Assembly: GCA_035531775.1 (NCBI GenBank)
Contig: DATKSG010000026.1
Coordinates: 1 to 51,006, forward strand
Origin: DATKSG01 sp035531775
Lineage (GTDB): Bacteria > Actinomycetota > Acidimicrobiia > Acidimicrobiales > UBA8190
Reading direction: 5' to 3'
DNA length: 51,006 nt
The notes beneath the pieces are model-generated. The model saw only the letters and a list, made by a program, of their open reading frames with translations, was not told the origin of the DNA and ran no database searches. Both the position numbers and the translations under genes were made by a program. Positions 7,776-15,565 of the stretch are shown one piece after another (position 1 is the stretch's first letter; every line of letters begins with the position of its first letter).

Positions 7776-8732
7776 TTACTGCACTTCCAGGGCCAGCTTG
7801 GCCGGATCGGGCCAACGGACCCGGCCGGCCCAGCCCAGGCGTTCGAACAGCTTGATGAGCACCGCCGACGGGTCGGGTTGATGGGGAAGCGCCCCGTGGC
7901 GGGCCAGCGCCGGGTGGGCGTGGTGCAGGTTGTGCCATGACTCACCGAAGGAGATCAGGGCCAACGGTGCCAGGTTGCGGCTGTGGTCAGGCGTGTTGAA
8001 GGGACGGCGCCCGACCAGATGACACAGCGAGTTCACGCTCCAGGTGACGTGGTGCAGCACGGCCATGCGCACGAGCCCGGCCCACACCAGTGCCGTCACA
8101 GCCCCGCCGAGGGTCCCCGACAAGGCGTATCCGAGGCCAAAGGGTAGGCCTAGCGACACGAGGGCCCACAGCGGGAACAGGCGGCTGATGCGCACCAGGT
8201 CCTTGTCCGCCGCGCAGTCGGGGGCGAATCGCTGGACCGAGGTGGCGTCAGCCAGGAACAGCCACCCCACATGGGCCCACAGAAAGCCGCGCACGACGCC
8301 CCAGGTTTGGCCGTCGTAGCGGTGCGGCGAGTGCGGGTCGCCGGGCCCGTCGCTGTTGATGTGGTGCCGGCGGTGATTGGCCACCCAGTCAACGGCCGAT
8401 CCCTCCACCGCCAGCGATCCGGCCACGGTGAGGCCGATCTTGAGCATGCGGGTGGCTCGGAAGCTGCGGTGTGTGAGCAGCCGGTGGAATCCCACCGAGA
8501 TGCCGTAACCGGTCACCAAATAGAAGATGACGGCCATGACGAGGTCGCTCACGTGCACGGCGCGCCCCCACCGCAGGGGCACGACCAAGGCCAGCGCCAC
8601 CAGTGGGCCGACCACCAGTGCGCTCGTGATCACGAACTGTCGAACCGACGGCAGGCTCGTCACAGTGGCCGGGTCAGGGCCCGGGGAGGGTGCCGGTGAC
8701 GGCGCAGGGGGCAGTGTGGTCAGGCTGGGCAT
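7776..8732 (-). CDS. Acyl-CoA / fatty acid desaturase (delta-9 type)
   Basis: 318 residues. The di-iron histidine boxes are complete: HRLLTH (83-88), HRRHH (120-124) and HNLHH (267-271), with the expected hydrophobic pairs before, between and after them. It would introduce a double bond into saturated acyl-CoA or acyl-lipid at the membrane, using O2 and electrons from a ferredoxin or similar donor, not encoded here. The first 25 residues are Pro/Ser-rich and probably disordered. The ATG at 8732 has GGAAGGAA upstream. The neighbouring WS/DGAT on the same strand, 144 bases upstream, would consume unsaturated acyl-CoA. Confidence 0.93.
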   Translation of the reverse strand: MPSLTTLPPAPSPAPSPGPDPATVTSLPSVRQFVITSALVVGPLVALALVVPLRWGRAVHVSDLVMAVIFYLVTGYGISVGFHRLLTHRSFRATRMLKIGLTVAGSLAVEGSAVDWVANHRRHHINSDGPGDPHSPHRYDGQTWGVVRGFLWAHVGWLFLADATSVQRFAPDCAADKDLVRISRLFPLWALVSLGLPFGLGYALSGTLGGAVTALVWAGLVRMAVLHHVTWSVNSLCHLVGRRPFNTPDHSRNLAPLALISFGESWHNLHHAHPALARHGALPHQPDPSAVLIKLFERLGWAGRVRWPDPAKLALEVQ

Positions 8733-8876
8733 CGGGTTCCTTCCGGCGGCTTAAGGACGACCGGCAGGGACCGAGCCGGGCAGCGACGTTGACCTCCATC
8801 GTAGCCCGGGTGCCGCCCTTGGATACCGCGCCGTCGGCTTCGACGACCTAGCCGGCCGGGCCGTCCGGGCCGGGGG

Positions 8877-10364
8877 TCAGCCAGGAGCGTCCGCCTTGGA
8901 GGTAGTTGCCCTGGGGCGCCGCTTCGGGCCGCCGGCCACCGCGACGGGGGTAGCGGGATCAAGTCCGGCCGCCGCCAGCAGCTCGTCGAGCGCGTCGGGC
9001 ACGTAGGTGGCGATGTCGCGCACGCCGGGGACGGTCTCGGCGCACGCCATGAGGCCCCAATTGAGCACCCCGCGGTAGCTCATCACGGTCACATTGAGAC
9101 CGGCTCCGTCCATCACCGGCCCGAGGGGGAAGCCGGCGTGCAGCTCGGCTCCGCCGAGATAGAGCGGGAAGTCGGGACCGGGCACGTTCGAGATGACCAG
9201 GCTGTGGATGGGCCGGTGGTGGTCGGCCAGCTTGAGGCGCGAGTAGGCGCGGGCGGCGGCCGAGAAGACGTTGGGGGTGGCGTGCTCGGCCCAGTCGAGC
9301 AGCACGTCGGCCCCGAGGGCCTTGTGCTCCTCCTTGGCACCCTTCGTGCTGTCGCGGATGGTGAGCAGGCGCTTCACGGGGTCCTCGATGTGGCAGGGGA
9401 GCCCGACGAACATGGCCGAAACCTTGTTCGAGCCGGTGCGGGAGTGGGCCGGGGATTCCACCGACACCGAAACTGGCACCGTCGCAACCAGCGCTTCGTC
9501 GGGTAGCTCGTCTCCGTCGGCCAGGTACCGGCGCAGCGCCCCCGTGCAGATGGCCAGCACCACATCGTTCACGGTTGTGCCCAGCGCGTTCTTGACGCGT
9601 TTCACGTCATCGAGCGAGATGGTCGAGAACGCCACCCGTCGATGGGCGGTAATGGCCGAGTTGAGCGACGTCCGCGGGGTGGTGAGGGGGAGCGCGGCAT
9701 GCCCGCTCGTGCCCGACCGGACCTTGCGCACACCGAGGACAGCCCTGCCCGTCTTCCACGCCAGCCGGGTGATGCGGATCGGCTCGGTGAGTCGGGCGGC
9801 CATCGCCTGGGCCACCAGCATCACGTCGGAGGGGAGCTTGGCTTCGGCCGGCGCCAAAGCCGGCGCCGTGTCGTGGTGCGCCGGCCTCGCCTCGAGGTCG
9901 AAGAGCTGTCCGAGCAGCTCGGCGCCCGACACGCCGTCGATGGTCGAGTGGTGGATCTTGGTGACCACGGCGATGTTGCCGTCGGACAGCCCCTCGACGA
10001 TGTACATCTCCCACAAAGGACGCGATCGGTCGAGCTGCCGGCTGCACACGTCCCCCACGAAGTCGGCCAGCTCGGCCATGCCGCCCGGCGTGGGCAGGGC
10101 GGCGCGGCGCATGTGGTAGTCGATGTCGAAGTGCGGGTCCTCGACCCAGTAGGGATGGCCCAGCCGGAAGGGCACCTCGGCCAGGCGGCGGCGGAAGATG
10201 GGGGCTTTGACCAACCGGCTGCTCACCAGGTGCCGGACCTTGTCGAAGGAGTAGCCGCCGGGTACCGTCGAGGGGTCGAAGACAGCCGCCATCGACACGT
10301 GCATATGCAGGTTCGGCGTCTCGAGGTAGAGGAAGGTGGCGTCCAGACCGCTCAGTCGTTCCAT
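8877..10364 (-). CDS. Wax ester synthase / acyl-CoA:diacylglycerol acyltransferase (WS/DGAT)
   Basis: 495 residues, typical for the family. The active-site motif HHxxxDG reads HHSTIDG at 138-144, and the conserved NDVVL (about residue 270) and PLW (116-118) segments are present. Family members esterify acyl-CoA with diacylglycerol or long-chain alcohols and build storage triacylglycerol or wax droplets. The start is an ATG after GACGAGGCC. The gene diverges from the alpha/beta hydrolase at 10423 across 58 bases, so regulation may be shared. The basic C-terminal tail (GGPKRRPRATT) could be a membrane or lipid-surface contact. Confidence 0.95.
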   Translation of the reverse strand: MERLSGLDATFLYLETPNLHMHVSMAAVFDPSTVPGGYSFDKVRHLVSSRLVKAPIFRRRLAEVPFRLGHPYWVEDPHFDIDYHMRRAALPTPGGMAELADFVGDVCSRQLDRSRPLWEMYIVEGLSDGNIAVVTKIHHSTIDGVSGAELLGQLFDLEARPAHHDTAPALAPAEAKLPSDVMLVAQAMAARLTEPIRITRLAWKTGRAVLGVRKVRSGTSGHAALPLTTPRTSLNSAITAHRRVAFSTISLDDVKRVKNALGTTVNDVVLAICTGALRRYLADGDELPDEALVATVPVSVSVESPAHSRTGSNKVSAMFVGLPCHIEDPVKRLLTIRDSTKGAKEEHKALGADVLLDWAEHATPNVFSAAARAYSRLKLADHHRPIHSLVISNVPGPDFPLYLGGAELHAGFPLGPVMDGAGLNVTVMSYRGVLNWGLMACAETVPGVRDIATYVPDALDELLAAAGLDPATPVAVAGGPKRRPRATTSKADAPG

Positions 10365-10422
10365 GGGGCCTCGTCTCGCGTAGCGATGTGCGCATCATCG
10401 CACCCTCGGCCAGGATGGTGCC

Positions 10423-11682
10423 ATGGCCTGGGCCTGGACCTACCTGGGGATGAGCCTGCTCGGGGCCGTGCTGGTCCTGAACGCCTTCCGCCCCATGCGC
10501 CACGGCCTGTTCGTGGTGCAGAGCTTCTTCGCCGGCTGGTACACCGCCGAGATGCCCGTCTGGCACATCGTGTGGCAGGCGGCAGCCACGGTTGTATTCG
10601 GCTACCTGGGCGCATTCCGGACCTGGCCCGGCCGGGTGGGATTGGCCGTGGCGGTGGCCTCGTGGGTCGGCCTCGGCGCGCTCGCCACCATCGCCAACGG
10701 TTCGCAGCGTGTCCTCACCGCCGCCGAGCTCGAGGTCCCGCTGCCGCCGGTGGAGGGCCTCGACCTTCCCCGCCATGGGCGCGACACCATGTGGCGGTTC
10801 CCCCGGCTCGTCTACCCGCTGCCGCGGCCGGCTCGCTCCATGGCGACCACCCGCGACATCGACTACTGGGGGGACGGGCGGCGCACCCACCGCCTCGACG
10901 TCATCCGCCGCCGCCACGACCCGCCCCAGGGGGCCCCGGTCTTCGTCTACATCCACGGGGGGGCCTGGATGATCGGCGACAAGCGGGAGCAGGGCTACCC
11001 GCTTCTCTACGAGCTGGCCCGGCGCGGCTGGGTCAGCGTGACCATCAACTACCGCTTGAGCCCCAAGGCCACCTGGCCCGACCACATCGTGGACTGCAAG
11101 CGGGCTATCGCCTGGGTCCGAGAGCACATCGCCGAGTACGGCGGTGACCCACACTTCATCGCCGTGTCGGGAGGATCGGCCGGTGGGCACCTGGCTGCGC
11201 TGGTGGGGCTCACGGCCGGCGACCGGGACTTCCAACCCGGCTTCGAAGACGCCGACACCTCGGTGGATGCCTGCGTGCCCATCTACGGCCAGTACGACAT
11301 GACCGTCCATGGCGGGGGCACGACGCTGCGCGACCGCGGCGAGCTGCAGATGTTCGAGCGGCGCATCTTCAAGACCACCTACCGCGACCACCCTGAAGTG
11401 TTCGAGGCCGCCTCACCGCTGTACCGGGTGAGGGCCGACGCGCCGCCGTTCTTCGTCATCCACGGCCGCAACGACACCCTCATCCCGGTGGCCGAGGCGC
11501 GGCTCTTCACCGAGAAGCTCCGGGCCACGTCGGCATCACCGGTGCTCTACGCCGAGCTCCCCTATACACAGCATGCCTTCGACGTCCTCCCGTCGGTGCG
11601 CAGCGCTCACACCGTGGCGGCCGTGGTGCGCTTCTTGGAGGGTGTGCGTCACCACCTGTTGCGCCCGGCTCCCTCCTCCTGA
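10423..11682 (+). CDS. Alpha/beta hydrolase with N-terminal membrane segment (esterase/lipase, HSL-like)
   Basis: 419 residues. The first 100 contain two or three hydrophobic helices, so the enzyme is probably membrane-anchored. The hydrolase domain has the HGGAW oxyanion motif near residue 180, the nucleophile Ser near 250 in SGGSAGGH, an acid in HGRNDTLIP near 350 and His near 384 (YTQHAFD). This is the pattern of the hormone-sensitive-lipase/carboxylesterase group. Because it diverges from the WS/DGAT gene, hydrolysis of storage or membrane esters is a reasonable inference. The ATG has an AGGATGG ribosome binding site. Its stop faces the Lnt-like gene. Confidence 0.9.
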   Translation: MAWAWTYLGMSLLGAVLVLNAFRPMRHGLFVVQSFFAGWYTAEMPVWHIVWQAAATVVFGYLGAFRTWPGRVGLAVAVASWVGLGALATIANGSQRVLTAAELEVPLPPVEGLDLPRHGRDTMWRFPRLVYPLPRPARSMATTRDIDYWGDGRRTHRLDVIRRRHDPPQGAPVFVYIHGGAWMIGDKREQGYPLLYELARRGWVSVTINYRLSPKATWPDHIVDCKRAIAWVREHIAEYGGDPHFIAVSGGSAGGHLAALVGLTAGDRDFQPGFEDADTSVDACVPIYGQYDMTVHGGGTTLRDRGELQMFERRIFKTTYRDHPEVFEAASPLYRVRADAPPFFVIHGRNDTLIPVAEARLFTEKLRATSASPVLYAELPYTQHAFDVLPSVRSAHTVAAVVRFLEGVRHHLLRPAPSS

Positions 11683-11734
11683 CCAGGCGGCCCAGGCGGC
11701 CTCCGCCAACCACGTCACCTTCAGCGGATCGTCT

Positions 11735-13267
11735 TCATTCGTTTCCCCGGTGAAGACTGCGGGCACCCAGGGCAATGACAACAACCGCACCAGCGACGGT
11801 GAGCCATCCCCAGAGGTTGCCGAGATCAACCAGCGGGCTGTGGCCACTGCCGATCGGGACCTTCACTAGCAGCGTGGCTCGCGCGCCTTGCGGGGTAATG
11901 GCGCTCTCCAGGATGCGTCCGTACGGGTCGATGATGGCCGAACCGTAGGAGAACTCGCCTTTCACGATGGTTAGGCGATTCTCGATCGCCCTGAAGACGT
12001 ACACGCCGAGGTGCTTGGTGGAGTCGCCCCTCGGGTCCTGCGACGGCACGGCCAGGATCTGGGCGCCATGGATGGCCGCACTGCGGGCCGTGTCGGTGTA
12101 GTCGCCGTCGAAGCAGATCATCGTGGCCAGTCGGCCAAAGGGCGTCTGGTACACCGGCATCGTCCCTGCGTCGACACTTTGCTGATCCGCGGCGAACATC
12201 AGCGCCGGGTGCTGTTTGCCGTAGGTGCCGAGGTACCGCCCCGAGGGCGAGATCACGGTGGCATCGTTGTACTGGCCTCGAGCGGTCACATAGCGGTACC
12301 CGACGACGAGGTAGACGTGGGTTTCTCGAGCAAGTGCCGACAACTCGGCGCCGACCCGGTCGTGATGCGGAGGAGCACTCACGGTCCCCTCCTGCCAGAC
12401 CACGAGCCTTGCTCCCTCCGAAGCGGCCAAGTGGGTCTGGGCAAAGTCCCGGCTCAGGTCCTCGGTCAGGTCCCGGCTCGAGTTCATGCCCCCGGGCCCT
12501 GGCAAACCGGGCTGGACGGCGGCCACCGTCACAGTCGGAGGGTCAGCGTGGAACATGATGAGGCTTGCACACACCCACGCAGTGACGGCCACGGCACAGA
12601 AGATCGCCGACACCGTCGTCACCCGTGTGGAGATCAGCCGGACCCTTCGGGGGCGCCGACGGTCGAGGCGCATGAGTACACCGAGGCCGATGGTCCAGTT
12701 CACGACGAGGATGAGCAGGTTGAGTGCGTTGACGCTGAGGACGCTCACCGGCTGCAGCAGCCACGGCTCCTTGAACAGTGCGTACGCGACATACCCCTGA
12801 GTGCCGATGCCCGGGGCAAAGCCACGCAGGAACTCGACGACGGTCCAGATGAGGGGGAAGGTGAAGACGAAAAACGCGTAGCCGGTCGCTTCCTCGAAGT
12901 CCCGGTCGCCGATGGCACCGAGGCCCGCTGCCAGAGCGACCACGAGGGGGATGCATGCCATCCACAAGGCGAAGCTCGGATCGATCACGCCGTGCAGGTA
13001 GCCGGCGTAGTAGCCCCCGATGCCGATCGCGACCGCCACCCACGCCCAGCGTCGGGGTAGGACCCGGTGTTGGGCGACCAGCATCGGCACCCAGGCCACG
13101 AAGATGAGCGGCCAGATGCCATAAGGGGGAAAGGCCCAGGTGGCAAGCAGTGCGCTCAGCCCGGCCAGCGCCAATCCGAGCACCACCCGCGCCCACTTTC
13201 GTCCTTCCGCCAGCTCCACGGGAGCCTTCGGTTCGAAGACCTCTTCCCGCACCGCCAAGGTCGCCAT
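11735..13267 (-). CDS. Apolipoprotein N-acyltransferase-like protein (membrane domain plus nitrilase domain)
   Basis: 510 residues. Six to seven membrane helices fill residues 27-200, a nitrilase-type domain 245-475, and a last helix 482-500. This is the plan of Lnt, which adds the third acyl chain to lipoproteins. The nitrilase triad is readable as Glu293 (WQEGTVSAP), Lys351 (YGKQHP) and Cys385 (ICFDGDY). Typical Lnt has Cys-Tyr-Glu at the nucleophile; here it is Cys-Phe-Asp, so the substrate may differ. The gene is paired head-to-head with a TetR regulator over matched operators, which is unusual for a housekeeping Lnt. The ATG has TTGGAG upstream. Confidence 0.78.
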   Translation of the reverse strand: MATLAVREEVFEPKAPVELAEGRKWARVVLGLALAGLSALLATWAFPPYGIWPLIFVAWVPMLVAQHRVLPRRWAWVAVAIGIGGYYAGYLHGVIDPSFALWMACIPLVVALAAGLGAIGDRDFEEATGYAFFVFTFPLIWTVVEFLRGFAPGIGTQGYVAYALFKEPWLLQPVSVLSVNALNLLILVVNWTIGLGVLMRLDRRRPRRVRLISTRVTTVSAIFCAVAVTAWVCASLIMFHADPPTVTVAAVQPGLPGPGGMNSSRDLTEDLSRDFAQTHLAASEGARLVVWQEGTVSAPPHHDRVGAELSALARETHVYLVVGYRYVTARGQYNDATVISPSGRYLGTYGKQHPALMFAADQQSVDAGTMPVYQTPFGRLATMICFDGDYTDTARSAAIHGAQILAVPSQDPRGDSTKHLGVYVFRAIENRLTIVKGEFSYGSAIIDPYGRILESAITPQGARATLLVKVPIGSGHSPLVDLGNLWGWLTVAGAVVVIALGARSLHRGNE

Positions 13268-13283
13268 ATCCGCTCCAATTTCG

Positions 13284-13337
13284 TACAGTGTCTGTAAGTA
13301 TTAGCGGATCCGGGCCACAATGTCTACAGTTACTGTA
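13284..13337. promoter_or_regulatory. Two TetR-type operator palindromes between lnt-like and tetR genes
   Basis: TACAG-TGT-CTGTA lies at 13284-13296 and TACAGT-T-ACTGTA at 13325-13337. Their centres are 41 bases apart, close to four helical turns, so two dimers would sit on the same DNA face. The symmetry extends outward: each site is flanked on its gene-facing side by CGAAAT/CGAATT-like bases and then the gene's own ribosome binding site. Binding by the adjacent TetR protein is inference from position and symmetry. Confidence 0.7.
13298..13326 (-). promoter_or_regulatory. Promoter of the lnt-like gene
   Basis: Read on the minus strand, TAGACA (13326-13321), a 17-base spacer and TAATAC (13303-13298) form a sigma-70 type promoter. 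One operator overlaps the -35 box and the other covers the start-site region, a layout suited to full repression. Confidence 0.6.
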
Positions 13338-13356
13338 CGAATTTTGGAGGAACGGG

Positions 13357-14013
13357 ATGGGTCGCCGGCAGGAGCAAAAGGACCGGCTCCGCCAGGAGAT
13401 CCGCGAGACGTCACTGAGGCTTTTTCACGAGCGGGGCTTCGAGGAGACCCGCGTCCAAGACGTCATCGAGCTCGTCGGGATCAGCGAGAAGACGTTCTTC
13501 AACTACTTCCCAAGCAAGCAAGCCGTCCTCGACACCAGCGCCGCCGAGATGGTGGCCGCCTACCACGTCCTTCTCGAGTTCGAGCTCGCCGACACGCAGC
13601 GAACCGTGGTCGAGCGCCTGATGGAAGTGGTCGAGTTGTGGGCCCTGAACTTTTCGGGTGACAGGGAGTTCCTTGCCACCGTGGTCACCCGGACTCCAGC
13701 GTTCTTCGGCGCAGCAGGGCCGATCCAAGAGCAACAAAAGACCACGTATCGATTGCTCACCGGGCTCCTGCGGCAGGGTCAAGAGGCCGGAGAGCTGAGC
13801 ACAGACCGCGACCCGCACCAGCTGGCCGAGGTGCTCACGGCGGTGATGCTGCTTACTACGCTCAACTGGCTCGATCGCTATTGGGATCTGCCCGACGAGC
13901 CCCTGCGGGACCGGCTCGTGCGGGCCATCGACATCGTCCTCAACGGCGCCATTGCTTCGAGGACGCCGTCCAATTCGCCCAGGCGTTCACCCAGGCGTTC
14001 ACCCAGGCGCTAA
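13357..14013 (+). CDS. TetR/AcrR family transcriptional regulator
   Basis: 218 residues. The N-terminal DNA-binding domain (about 5-60) ends with the family hallmark GISEKTFFNYFPSKQAVLD, in which the recognition helix contains the conserved Phe-Phe-Asn-Tyr-Phe. The rest is a helical ligand and dimer domain. The ATG at 13357 has TTGGAGG upstream; reading further upstream would cross the operator DNA. It is divergent from the Lnt-like gene and probably represses both genes. The last 13 residues are a repeated Arg-Arg-Ser-Pro tail encoded by a 12-base tandem repeat. Confidence 0.92.
   Translation: MGRRQEQKDRLRQEIRETSLRLFHERGFEETRVQDVIELVGISEKTFFNYFPSKQAVLDTSAAEMVAAYHVLLEFELADTQRTVVERLMEVVELWALNFSGDREFLATVVTRTPAFFGAAGPIQEQQKTTYRLLTGLLRQGQEAGELSTDRDPHQLAEVLTAVMLLTTLNWLDRYWDLPDEPLRDRLVRAIDIVLNGAIASRTPSNSPRRSPRRSPRR
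13978..14010 (+). repeat. 12-base tandem repeat at the end of the tetR gene
   Basis: The unit CCCAGGCGTTCA is present twice and most of a third time. It encodes the basic tail PRRSPRRSPRR of the TetR protein, ending at the stop codon. Repeat number may vary between strains. Confidence 0.75.
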
Positions 14014-14231
14014 CTTTCGTGAGCACCCCGTCGACTTCATCGGGCCGGCGATCGACTGAACCGACGAACCTGATCATCACCAGCAAGGTGGCTCTCCGAG
14101 CTGGCGGTTCACGGCTTGAAACCACGGTTCGAAAGCCTCTACGAGACATGGGTTCGATGAATCGCCTCCTACCGGGCCGTGGCACACTGGGCCGGTCCGG
14201 AGCGGTGCGCTCCAGGACCGAAGGGGGGATC

Positions 14232-15521
14232 GTGCGCACGCCGTCGAGATTGCTGGTGGTGCTGGCCGTGGTCGCCACCGTGGCCACCGGATGTTCCTCG
14301 TCGCCCACCTCTTCGGGCACGTCGTCGACGACAGCCGGGTCGTCGCCGGCCGGGGCCGCCGGCAATTCCCCGGGCATCACCGCCACCAGCGTGACCGTGG
14401 GCCAGGTCGACGACATCTCGGCTCCCGTGGCCGGTCTCTTCAAAGGAGCCGAGGACGGCACCCAGGCCTACTTCGACTACGTGAACGCCAACGGTGGCAT
14501 CAACGGCCGCAAGCTGGTGCTCGATGCCAGCGACAGTGCCTTCCAAGGCGGAACCGTCACCAGTGCCACCAGCAGGCAGATCGCCGGCGACTTCGCCCTG
14601 GTCGGCGGGTTCTCGTTGCTCGACTCCTCCGAACAGGCCCTCATCGACGCCGCCCACATGCCCGACGTCGGGTATCCGCTCAGCCCGCAGCTGGCCGGCG
14701 ACCCGAACGTCTACAGCCCGCTACCGAGCACGTCCAACGACTATCCCATCGGCTTCATGCAGTACTTGAAGCAGCAGTATCCGCAAGCGGTGAAACACGT
14801 CGGAATCCTGTGGGCCAACGCCACCGCCTCCACCCAGGCCGCCGAGGTGGCCTTCGAGCGGGCGCTCAAGGCCGAGGGTTTCGTCATCGCCTACGACCGT
14901 GGCTTCACGCCTTTCGAGAGCTCCTTCCTCCCCGACGTGCTGGCCATGAAGTCAGCCGGCGTCCAGCTGTTCTTCAGCACCCAGATGCCCGACAGCTACG
15001 CGGCGACCTTGGCCAAGGAGATGCAGCAGCAGAGCTTCCACCCGTTGAACGTCGAGGGAGCCGCCTACTCGAACCAGTTCGTGTCACTGGCCGGCGGCGC
15101 CGCCGACGGCGTGTACATCGAGCAGCAGTACGCCCTCTACCTCGGCCAGGACGCCTCGGTCGTGCCGGCCGTGACCACCTTCGACCACTGGGTGAAGCAC
15201 GCCGATGCCGGCGCCACCTTCGAGATCGAGACGTTGTATGGCTGGGCCTCGGCCGAGCTCTTCGCCCAGGCGCTCAAAGCGGCGGGCGCCCATCCCACCC
15301 GGGCTTCGCTGGTGGCCGCCCTCGGCCAGGTCACGAGCTTCGACGCCGGCGGCTTGATCCCCACCGAGAACCCGTCGGCCAACATCCCGGCCTCGTGCTG
15401 GTTGTTGGCCCAGGTCGAGGGAGGCAGCATCGTGCGGGTGAGCCCCACCCCGGCCAGCGGGTTCGTGTGCTCCCCGGGTGGGAGGCTGCCGGCGTCCGGA
15501 TGGCAGCCCGAGCACCGCTGA
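14232..15521 (+). CDS. Branched-chain amino acid type ABC transporter substrate-binding lipoprotein
   Basis: 429 residues of the periplasmic-binding-protein type 1 (LivJ/LivK, receptor-family ligand-binding) fold. The signal peptide ends at a lipobox (ATGC, about Cys19), then a Ser/Thr/Gly linker to about residue 45. The fold begins with the ITVTSVTVGQVDD-like strand and contains the ANGGINGRKLVL segment characteristic of the family. The GTG at 14232 is preferred because AAGGGGGG precedes it and the signal peptide then starts correctly; the frame is open further upstream. It is the first gene of a three-gene importer. The ligand could be an amino acid, amide, urea or another small molecule and cannot be read from the sequence. 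The 218 bases before it hold no gene I can see. Confidence 0.9.
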   Translation: MRTPSRLLVVLAVVATVATGCSSSPTSSGTSSTTAGSSPAGAAGNSPGITATSVTVGQVDDISAPVAGLFKGAEDGTQAYFDYVNANGGINGRKLVLDASDSAFQGGTVTSATSRQIAGDFALVGGFSLLDSSEQALIDAAHMPDVGYPLSPQLAGDPNVYSPLPSTSNDYPIGFMQYLKQQYPQAVKHVGILWANATASTQAAEVAFERALKAEGFVIAYDRGFTPFESSFLPDVLAMKSAGVQLFFSTQMPDSYAATLAKEMQQQSFHPLNVEGAAYSNQFVSLAGGAADGVYIEQQYALYLGQDASVVPAVTTFDHWVKHADAGATFEIETLYGWASAELFAQALKAAGAHPTRASLVAALGQVTSFDAGGLIPTENPSANIPASCWLLAQVEGGSIVRVSPTPASGFVCSPGGRLPASGWQPEHR

Positions 15522-15565
15522 GCCCGCCCTCGCCCCGGTCGGCGGCCTGAGGCGGCAGGCGCCCT

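Noticed and set aside
9607..11391. A 594-residue minus-strand frame crossing the WS/DGAT and hydrolase genes
   Set aside because: It runs antisense to the hydrolase gene and is a shadow frame of WS/DGAT; both real genes have catalytic motifs and ribosome binding sites.
14014..14231. Possible tRNA gene, because GGTTCGAAAGC and GGGTTCGATGAATC resemble T-loops
   Set aside because: No acceptor stem or anticodon arm can be drawn around either one.
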